Origin: Anaerolineaceae bacterium UBA6801
Lineage (GTDB): Bacteria > Chloroflexota > Anaerolineae > Anaerolineales > Anaerolineaceae
Direction: 5' to 3'
Assembly (NCBI GenBank): GCA_002452315.1
Contig: DKFH01000091.1
Coordinates: 931-13,075, forward strand
DNA: 12,145 bases
Shown here: positions 7,419-12,145 of the stretch, one piece after another
Position numbering within the stretch: the first letter of the stretch is position 1
Layout: every line of letters begins with the position of its first letter
The notes under the pieces: model-generated
Told to the model about the DNA's origin: nothing
The model's database searches: none
The model's input: the letters and a program-made list of their open reading frames with translations, nothing else
Position numbers and translations under genes: made by a program

Positions 7419-8480
7419 TTATTCCTCCACCATCGCCAATTTTTCTGTTTCGTCGACCATGGTTAGCTCATCAATGAATTCATCGATGTCGCCGTCCAGA
7501 ACGCCGGTCAGGTTATAGGAAGAGAGGTTGATACGGTGATCGGTGACCCGGTTTTGCGGGAAGTTATAGGTGCGAATCTTCTCTGACCGTTCACCGCTGC
7601 CAATTTGTGAGCGGCGGGTGGCGGCTTCTTCAGATTGTTTTTTCTGCTCTTCCATTTCAAACAGGCGAGCCCTGAGGATGCTCATCGCCCGCATCTTGTT
7701 TTGCAGCTGGGAGCGTTCATCCTGGCAGGCCACCACCATCCCGGTGGGGAGATGGGTGATGCGCACTGCCGTTGAGTTTTTCTGCACGCTTTGCCCACCC
7801 GCACCAGCAGATTTATATACATCGATAGAGATATCTGAATCGGGGATGTCGATTTCAACATCATCGACTTCAGCTAAAACAGCCACAGTGACCGTCGAAG
7901 TGTGAATGCGGCCCTGGGATTCGGTCTCGGGGACGCGCTGGACACGGTGCACACCGGACTCGAATTTCAGCCGGGAGAAGGCGCCTTTGCCCTTGACCAT
8001 AAAACTGACCTCTTTGATCCCGCCTATCCCGGTTTCGTGCAGGGAGAGGATCTCCAGGTGCCAGTTCTGGCGCTCAGCATAGCGGGAATACATGCGGAAC
8101 AATTCTGCGGCAAATAAACCCGCTTCGTCGCCGCCAGTGCCTGCCCGGATCTCCATGATGACATTGCGCTGGTCGCGGGGGTCTTTGGGGACGAGCATGC
8201 TCTTAAGCTGGTTTTCAAGCTGATCGCGCCGTTCGCTGAGGGATTCCAGTTCCAGCTCAGCCAAAGCGCGCAGCTCTTCATCCTCTCCGGATAGCAGGCT
8301 TTTGGTCTCCTCAATTTTTTCCAGGGTTTGCTGATAGTCACGTGCCTGGGTGACCAGGGGTTCCAGCTCGGCGCGTTCCTTGGAGAGCTCGATGGCGGTG
8401 GTGTAGTCGTCGCCAACAGCGGTCAATTGCGCTTCAATTTCCTCGTAACGTTCAATAATTCCGGTAAGTTTTTCTAACAT
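7419..8480 (-). CDS. prfA: Peptide chain release factor 1 (RF1)
   Basis: The product has 353 residues, normal for RF1, and ends translation at UAA and UAG. An N-terminal helical hairpin (1-95) leads to EIRAGTGGDEAGLFAAELFRMY (110-131), then the codon-recognition PxT motif as RVPETESQGRIHTS (182-195), then the peptidyl-hydrolysis GGQ motif at 228-230 within AGAGGQ. The PET form of PxT, not SPF, makes this RF1 rather than RF2. After GGQ the sequence is SVQKNSTAVRITH instead of the common HVN.T.SAVRITH, a local variant. ATG at 8480 is preceded by only a weak GAG-type ribosome site. It is the first gene of the prfA-prmC-tsaC operon, with the prmC start 4 nt beyond its stop. Confidence 0.97.
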   Translation of the reverse strand: MLEKLTGIIERYEEIEAQLTAVGDDYTTAIELSKERAELEPLVTQARDYQQTLEKIEETKSLLSGEDEELRALAELELESLSERRDQLENQLKSMLVPKDPRDQRNVIMEIRAGTGGDEAGLFAAELFRMYSRYAERQNWHLEILSLHETGIGGIKEVSFMVKGKGAFSRLKFESGVHRVQRVPETESQGRIHTSTVTVAVLAEVDDVEIDIPDSDISIDVYKSAGAGGQSVQKNSTAVRITHLPTGMVVACQDERSQLQNKMRAMSILRARLFEMEEQKKQSEEAATRRSQIGSGERSEKIRTYNFPQNRVTDHRINLSSYNLTGVLDGDIDEFIDELTMVDETEKLAMVEE

Positions 8481-8523
8481 TTTGTTGTCTATCTCGTTTT
8501 TATATGTAATTTTTAGCCTTCGG

Positions 8524-8532
8524 ATTATACCA
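8524..8532 (-). promoter_or_regulatory. Extended -10 promoter of the prfA-prmC-tsaC operon
   Basis: On the minus strand TGGTATAAT (8532 down to 8524) is an exact -10 hexamer with the TGn extension, about 44 nt before the prfA ATG. No convincing -35 box is present at the usual distance, which extended -10 promoters tolerate. Confidence 0.55.
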
Positions 8533-8567
8533 CTTCATGAGCAGAATGGATTTGGGAGAAGAGGATA

Positions 8568-8588
8568 GCTGAAGGTTGAAGGCTGAAA
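8568..8588. repeat. Short 7-bp tandem repeat (GYTGAAR, three copies)
   Basis: GCTGAAG, GTTGAAG and GCTGAAA follow one another exactly head to tail in the 167-nt intergenic region between prfA and the nucleotidyltransferase. The surrounding bases are purine-rich. No coding sequence or hairpin is seen in this interval. Confidence 0.7.
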
Positions 8589-8647
8589 GCTTTAAGGGAA
8601 AAGATTAGAAGTTTTGGGAAATGGATGGTTGAGAAAAGGCTAACTGT

Positions 8648-9508
8648 CTACTTAGGAGCTAGCATCTCTTGTACGTAGGTTTTTAGGCGCTCGTAGTCCT
8701 CGGGGAGGTCCATGTCCATGCCGAAGCCCGCATCGGGGATGATCACGCCACGGGTTTGGCAGTCAAATGATTTCGAAAAAACCCGTTCGGCGTCTGCCAC
8801 GGTGGCCCTTCCCAGCAAGTACTTGATGATCACGCCCCACATGAGCGGTTTTTGGGCCAGCAAGCGAATCACGGGCATGGGATTAATCTTGGTCACCTGG
8901 CGGTTGATCTGGCGGCGGCGCTGGCTGATGCCTGCGATAAGCGGTTTGCCTATGCGGATGGCGCGCGGGCTGAGGGCGTATAGCTCGCCGGGGACGAGCT
9001 GATGGTCACGAAACCGCAGCACCACCCGGCCGGAACCAGGAAAGGCTGCCTCAATGAGGTCCTCGGGGACAAAGGAGAGGACAAATTCTGCCCCATTGAT
9101 TGCCTGGAGCTGAACAAAGAACTGGTCAATTTCCCTGGTTTGGATGGCCGGGGCATCGGCGGTGCTGATGACCACCAAATCAGGGTTTTTTCCCCGTTCG
9201 GTGATGTATTCTATCCCGGCCAATAACTTATCGGCGAACTCGGCCGTGGTTTCAACGGGGATATAGTGGACAGGGAAGTCAAATTTGACATCCTCCTCTG
9301 AGAGGCCAATCAGGTAGAACTCTTCCACATAGGCGGACTGGTTGATGGCTTCTAACGGCCAATCGATCAGCCGCTTGCCAAGGAAGGGCAGCAGCGCTTT
9401 GGATTTGTACTTCTCTTCGGGGTCAATTACTTCCATTAACCGGCGGCGTTTGGGATCCCTGCCGCACATCACAAAGACAGGATACTGGGTTTGCGGTTGT
9501 GATGTCAT
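8648..9508 (-). CDS. MobA-like NTP transferase domain protein, specificity unknown
   Basis: The product has 286 residues. ATG at 9508 is preceded by GGAGG 5 nt upstream; the longer frame to 9580 would start upstream of the expected transcript. The N-terminus reads YPVFVMCGRDPKRRRLMEV (9-27), then KSKALLPFLGKRLIDWPLEAI (35-55). The second part is the classic sugar/cofactor nucleotidyltransferase segment, with a Lys followed by LLPF.GK.LID, while the preceding GG-rich nucleotide loop is replaced by a basic GRDPKRRR. VVISTADAP (112-120) carries the metal-site Asp118. Near the C-terminus FGMDMDLPEDYERL supplies the second Asp pair (265, 267). These features support a cytoplasmic MobA-like fold that transfers a nucleotide to a phosphate or alcohol acceptor. 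A molybdenum-cofactor, coenzyme F420-type or sugar role cannot be chosen. The gene stands alone, divergent from cutA. Confidence 0.85.
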   Translation of the reverse strand: MTSQPQTQYPVFVMCGRDPKRRRLMEVIDPEEKYKSKALLPFLGKRLIDWPLEAINQSAYVEEFYLIGLSEEDVKFDFPVHYIPVETTAEFADKLLAGIEYITERGKNPDLVVISTADAPAIQTREIDQFFVQLQAINGAEFVLSFVPEDLIEAAFPGSGRVVLRFRDHQLVPGELYALSPRAIRIGKPLIAGISQRRRQINRQVTKINPMPVIRLLAQKPLMWGVIIKYLLGRATVADAERVFSKSFDCQTRGVIIPDAGFGMDMDLPEDYERLKTYVQEMLAPK

Positions 9509-9582
9509 TTTGTCCTCCCGATTGGCTGGCTGGACGGCGTGACTCAAGCTTGTTTTTCGTCCAGAATATGCTGGTTGCATCT

Positions 9583-9611
9583 ATTATAAGGCTGATAAGG
9601 TGCAATTACCA
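9583..9611 (-). promoter_or_regulatory. Promoter candidate for the nucleotidyltransferase gene
   Basis: An exact TATAAT reads on the minus strand from 9588 to 9583. With a 17-nt spacer the -35 is TGGTAA (9611-9606), which matches poorly. The predicted transcript would start near 9576, giving a leader of about 68 nt to the ATG at 9508. Confidence 0.45.
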
Positions 9612-9629
9612 TGTATTTCTGGCTTGTGG

Positions 9630-9656
9630 TTGCCAGGCGAGATTGTATGTTATGCT
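9630..9656 (+). promoter_or_regulatory. Weak promoter candidate for cutA
   Basis: TTGCCA (9630-9635) and TATGCT (9651-9656) are spaced by 15 nt, slightly short. TTTAAT at 9656-9661 is an alternative -10 box. The element lies about 50 nt before the cutA start in the divergent intergenic region. Confidence 0.3.
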
Positions 9657-9705
9657 TTAATTCGTTGAAAAACACGAAGGAAAACCAACCCAGGAGATGA
9701 TGATT

Positions 9706-10035
9706 ATGTCTGCTTATTGTTTAATCACCACCACCACGGACAGCCAGGCCGAAGCAGACCGTTTAGCGGAGATGCTGGTGAGCGAGGGTTTGGCAGCCTG
9801 TGTGCAGATCACCCCGATCCGCAGCGTTTACACCTGGCAAGGTGCCCTGCAAAAGGACGAGGAGTGGCTGTTGTTGATCAAGACCCGGGCAGTGCTTTAC
9901 CCGAAAATTGAGGTTGCGTTGCAGGAACAGCATAGCTACGACACACCGGAAATCATTTGCATGCCCATCACAGGGGGCGCAGCAGCTTACCTGGCCTGGG
10001 TGGATGAGACCACAATCGATGGGGAAGATTCCTAA
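9706..10035 (+). CDS. cutA: CutA1 divalent-cation tolerance protein
   Basis: The product has 109 residues, normal for CutA1, a cytoplasmic trimer with a ferredoxin-like fold linked to copper and divalent cation tolerance in E. coli. Family features in order: an N-terminal YCLITTTTDSQAEADRLAEMLV strand-helix, GLAACVQITPIRSVYTWQG (28-46) including the conserved Cys32, EEWLLLIKTR, then HSYDTPEIICMPI. The start is ambiguous because ATG occurs at 9697, 9700 and 9706. AGGAG at 9692-9696 gives proper 9-nt spacing only for 9706, so that one is used. It is a single gene between divergent and convergent neighbours, and the 50 nt to the next gene show no clear terminator. Confidence 0.93.
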   Translation: MSAYCLITTTTDSQAEADRLAEMLVSEGLAACVQITPIRSVYTWQGALQKDEEWLLLIKTRAVLYPKIEVALQEQHSYDTPEIICMPITGGAAAYLAWVDETTIDGEDS

Positions 10036-10085
10036 GTTTGGCGTTTAGTTTAGGGAGAAAAGCGCCGTTCCGTACTTTGAGGAAG

Positions 10086-10985
10086 TCAATCCCCGCTGAC
10101 CGGCATGAACCCGATGATGATGCGAGACTGGGTCCAGTAATCAAAGTCTGAATTGTAGGCTTCACCCGTGAGCTGACGGCCGCAGAAGTAGAACAGCAAC
10201 CCGGGCACGTCCATCTTATCGAATCCGCTTTCGGGGTAGTTTTCAGCCAGGTAGGGCACCAGGTCCATAGGGCGGTGACTGACTGCATCAACTTCTGAAG
10301 GGGGAACACGGACAGCAGCCACAACTTGGCTTACGGAGAGGGAGTCCTCCTGGCGCAAGCGAAGTTCTGCCCCGATCAGGCAGTCTTGCAGGACGGCTGT
10401 AAACTCCGCGGGAGAGCGCCGGTATCCCCGGGCATCATTTTCGAGATAGAGCTGCAGGGGGTAGGCAGGCAGGTCACCAAAATCCGGGGATCGGCCCGAA
10501 TGGATCCACAGCCCATAGTACCCCAAGTGCTCCCATGCGATGGAAAAATCCAGGGTGCTGTAGAAAACACCACTTTCGATGATTTCCGGTGAATAGGGGA
10601 CGACACTAAACGGGTTGAGGTGCACCTGTTCTCCCAGACATTGCATGCTGATCAGCGCTTCGATCATTTGGTCGCGAAAATCAACCTGGTCGTAAACCAT
10701 CCATTCCGGTTCCGGGGTGGGACTGGGGGAGGGTAGGGTGGTGGGGGTGCTTTGAATATCCTCGCGTGTTGTTCCAGGGAGGGGTTGGGCTGGGATTGTG
10801 GCGGTCTGGATGGGGGCGCGGGTTGCTGTCGGCTGGAAGAGGGCTACAGTTTCCTCGGGAATGCTGGTTTGGGGCCGACGGGGGCCAAACTGGATGATGA
10901 GTGCGATCAACGCGCCAAGCCCAATCACCGCCAGGAAGGCGCTGATGACCAGGTATTTAAAGTTGGATGAGGTTTGATTGGTCAT
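10086..10985 (-). CDS. Sortase-like membrane-anchored transpeptidase (putative)
   Basis: The product has 299 residues. A short basic N-terminus and one membrane helix (about 11-33) are followed by a Pro/Thr/Ser-rich linker (about 41-95) and a globular extracytoplasmic domain (about 98-298). The domain resembles sortases in the order and setting of three residues: His162 in YYGLWIHSG, Cys268 in a hydrophobic strand PGLLFYFCG, and Arg288 in TQSRIIIGF. The Cys-to-Arg distance (20 residues) is longer than in classical sortases, and the TLxTC consensus is replaced by LFYFC. The assignment is therefore based on this order plus the neighbouring gene, which encodes a protein with a sorting-type C-terminus. 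The start is ATG 10985, which has only a weak ribosome site; the frame is open to a GTG at 11090 inside a stem-loop, but that would push the membrane helix to residue 46. A divergent extracellular protein of other function remains possible. Confidence 0.7.
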   Translation of the reverse strand: MTNQTSSNFKYLVISAFLAVIGLGALIALIIQFGPRRPQTSIPEETVALFQPTATRAPIQTATIPAQPLPGTTREDIQSTPTTLPSPSPTPEPEWMVYDQVDFRDQMIEALISMQCLGEQVHLNPFSVVPYSPEIIESGVFYSTLDFSIAWEHLGYYGLWIHSGRSPDFGDLPAYPLQLYLENDARGYRRSPAEFTAVLQDCLIGAELRLRQEDSLSVSQVVAAVRVPPSEVDAVSHRPMDLVPYLAENYPESGFDKMDVPGLLFYFCGRQLTGEAYNSDFDYWTQSRIIIGFMPVSGD

Positions 10986-11064
10986 GATCTTCGTCTTGAA
11001 TTTTCCAGTGAACACCACCGCTACTCTTCTGAATATGGAAATTATTGGTGGATGGTTTTTTGAG

Positions 11065-11102
11065 CAATAGGAGGTGTTTGCACAAAACACCTCCTGTTAT
11101 TG
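11065..11102 (-). other. Strong intercistronic stem-loop between substrate and sortase-like genes
   Basis: GGAGGTGTTT (11070-11079) and AAACACCTCC (11085-11094) are perfectly complementary over 10 bp with a 5-nt loop, and flanking CAATA/TATTG can extend the stem. It starts about 30 nt after the stop of the substrate gene. No T-run follows directly on the minus strand, so it is not a canonical intrinsic terminator. It could be a partial terminator, an RNase-protecting 3' structure or an attenuator lowering sortase expression relative to substrate. Confidence 0.65.
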
Positions 11103-11133
11103 TCAGATTATTTGGTATTGAAGGATATGTGTC

Positions 11134-11796
11134 TTACGATTTACGCCGTTTCAGCCACACCCCGAAGGAAAGCCCGGAGAGACCCAGGGAGGAGGCTGCT
11201 GTTGCGATCAGTGCGGCTGGGCCTGATGCTGCGCCTGTGGTTGGGGCAATGACGGGTGCGGGTGTCGATTGTGCAATAGTTGGTGGCGGTTCGCCTTCAG
11301 GGTCCTGAGTGGGTACCGGTGTGGGTTCGACTGGCGGTTCCTCGGTGGGTACCGGTGTGGGCTCGACTGGCGGTTCCTCGGTGGGTATGGGTGTGGGCTC
11401 AACGTCTCCGATTACCCGGTAATTGTCGAATTTATTGCCAAATCGGGCCTGGTATGTGCCGCCATCTGCTTGGCCAATGGTGTATGCCAAAAAGCAGAAG
11501 GCACCCGACTCGTCTACGCTCTGATTCCCTGAGGCCACAGCGATATTGGGGTGATTTGAAGCGCCACCGGGCAAACCGGTGATGTCCCATCCGTACTCGC
11601 CAGCAGGAAAACCTGCACCGTTGATAAAAACATTGTCGCCAGGTGAATAATGATTGATATTTTGCGGCTCACCGCAGGAACCTGTGGTGGTCCAAATGGC
11701 GCCACTGCCTTGGGCTGAAACAACCTGGCCACTGACCAGGGTGGCTGCCACAACGAGGGCAACTATCAATATGAGCTTCTGTCTTAACCTTTTCAT
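11134..11796 (-). CDS. Secreted protein with sortase-type C-terminal sorting signal (APTTG)
   Basis: The product has 220 residues. ATG at 11796 has AAGGA 7 nt upstream. The N-terminus MKRLRQK plus a hydrophobic core is a Sec signal peptide, probably cut after VSA (28). Residues about 30-130 form a beta-rich, Gly-rich domain with two Cys (41 and 101) that could make one disulfide; its family is not recognised beyond an Ig-like look. Residues 132-167 are a stalk of 12-residue VEPTPxPTEEPP repeats. The C-terminus has the layout of a cell-wall sorting signal: IAPTTG (183-188), a hydrophobic helix (about 192-214), then KRRKS (216-220). The motif matches LPxTG except for Ala in place of Leu. It lies immediately upstream of a sortase-like gene on the same strand, behind an unusually strong promoter. 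Surface attachment is inferred from this combination. Confidence 0.85.
   Translation of the reverse strand: MKRLRQKLILIVALVVAATLVSGQVVSAQGSGAIWTTTGSCGEPQNINHYSPGDNVFINGAGFPAGEYGWDITGLPGGASNHPNIAVASGNQSVDESGAFCFLAYTIGQADGGTYQARFGNKFDNYRVIGDVEPTPIPTEEPPVEPTPVPTEEPPVEPTPVPTQDPEGEPPPTIAQSTPAPVIAPTTGAASGPAALIATAASSLGLSGLSFGVWLKRRKS
11309..11401 (-). repeat. 36-bp in-frame tandem repeat (2.6 copies) encoding the stalk
   Basis: Units at 11309-11344 and 11345-11380 differ at a single base, and a partial third copy runs 11381-11401. The period is a multiple of three and encodes the 12-residue VEPTPxPTEEPP stalk. Such repeats often vary in copy number between strains, changing the distance of a surface domain from the cell. 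Confidence 0.9.
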
Positions 11797-11846
11797 GATG
11801 TTTTCCTTTTCTTCTTGTAATTAATTTATATTTCCTTAGTTGCTAA

Positions 11847-11874
11847 ATTATACAATTTAGATAGAAATTGTCAA
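11847..11874 (-). promoter_or_regulatory. Consensus sigma-70 promoter of the surface protein/sortase-like cassette
   Basis: On the minus strand TTGACA (11874-11869) and TATAAT (11852-11847) are both exact, with a 16-nt spacer and AT-rich sequence upstream that could act as an UP element. The start of transcription would be near 11840, giving a leader of about 44 nt. This is the best promoter match in the window and predicts high expression of the secreted protein. Confidence 0.85.
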
Positions 11875-11880
11875 CATTTA

Positions 11881-11950
11881 TTAAGGTTGGGTATTGTTAT
11901 TAATAGATTAATGACTTCTGCCATGGATCGTTAATTATCCCCCACCTTAA
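11881..11950. repeat. Spaced inverted repeat upstream of the cassette promoter
   Basis: TTAAGGTTGGG (11881-11891) and CCCCACCTTAA (11940-11950) are complementary at 10 of 11 positions, separated by 48 nt. The near arm ends 6 nt upstream of the -35 box of the minus-strand promoter. It could be a pair of half-sites for a regulator, or chance. Confidence 0.4.
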
Positions 11951-12145
11951 ATAGTAATTATTGTCTGTTCGCCCTTGCCGGTGAGGGAATGCGTTTCTGA
12001 ATTCTTCGCTGCAAAAGATTAATTCAAGTATAATTTTCCTACTCAACAAACACATTGTTCATTTAAAGTGCCATTGATCTCTAATCAATCGGGAAAACAT
12101 CAACCTGCTCAATTAATGTTGTGACTAGCCAACCATTCACCTCCT
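11951..12145. other. AT-rich non-coding end of window
   Basis: Together with the leader and promoter, the 349 bases from 11797 to the window end contain no supportable gene. In this part there is a plus-strand TATAAT at 12029-12034 with a poor -35 (TTCGCT at 12005-12010), a short 6-bp inverted repeat ATTGAT/ATCAAT (12073-12089), and a GC-rich patch near 11970-11993 that can fold weakly. Stops occur in all frames at short intervals. A divergent plus-strand gene may begin beyond the edge. Confidence 0.5.

Noticed and set aside
9509..9580. Longer start of the nucleotidyltransferase
   Set aside because: The ATG at 9580 is only 3 nt from the TATAAT box, so it would be upstream of the transcript start. 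GGAGG precedes the ATG at 9508.
10986..11090. GTG start at 11090 for the sortase-like gene
   Set aside because: The ribosome-site-like AGGAG abuts the GTG with no spacing, lies inside a stable stem, and the extra 35 residues would displace the membrane anchor from the N-terminus.
11309..11401. CRISPR-like direct repeats
   Set aside because: The units are adjacent without spacers, keep the reading frame and encode a Pro/Thr/Glu stalk.
12133..12145. CACCTCCT at the window end resembling the 3' end of 16S rRNA
   Set aside because: The preceding bases (ACCATT) do not match the conserved GGCTGGAT context, and no other rRNA sequence is present. On the minus strand it is a ribosome-site-like AGGAGGTG followed by a frame that stops after three codons.

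Overview
The window looks like chromosomal DNA of a member of the Chloroflexota, probably class Anaerolineae. Three secreted or membrane-anchored proteins carry Thr/Pro-rich PTPTP-type linkers after their lipobox, membrane anchor or folded domain, a style common in that group. GC content is moderate, Shine-Dalgarno sites are clear, and promoters are sigma-70-like. This placement is an inference from sequence style; no rRNA or other phylogenetic marker was tested. No transposase, integrase, tRNA, rRNA or CRISPR array was found.

Left part, plus strand (1-5856). The window opens inside the C-terminal part of a methylenetetrahydrofolate reductase, probably the reductase half of a bifunctional homocysteine methyltransferase/MTHFR. 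A promoter follows, then a DUF3048 (YerB-type) lipoprotein. A calcineurin-like metallophosphoesterase begins 3 nt after the lipoprotein stop. Next is a separately transcribed DUF4349 lipoprotein with a C-terminal membrane helix, ended by a clear intrinsic terminator. A winged-helix ArsR-like regulator then overlaps an MFS drug-efflux-type transporter by 8 nt, behind a TTGACA promoter and a candidate palindromic operator.

Middle, minus strand (5912-9508). prfA (release factor 1), prmC (release factor glutamine methyltransferase) and tsaC (threonylcarbamoyl-AMP synthase) form a compact translation-fidelity operon. prmC has no ATG, GTG or TTG at its homology-supported start and may begin at an AUC codon. 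Upstream of this operon lies an orphan MobA-like nucleotidyltransferase gene, divergent from cutA (plus strand).

Right part, minus strand (10086-11874). This is the most interesting region. A small secreted protein has a signal peptide, a beta-rich domain, a 12-residue Pro/Thr/Glu repeat stalk and a C-terminal APTTG / hydrophobic helix / KRRKS cell-wall-sorting-type signal. It lies upstream of a membrane-anchored protein with a sortase-like His-Cys-Arg arrangement. The pair looks like a dedicated sortase and substrate cassette. It is driven by an exact TTGACA-16-TATAAT promoter, and a strong stem-loop sits between the two genes. The last 350 bases are non-coding as far as can be seen.
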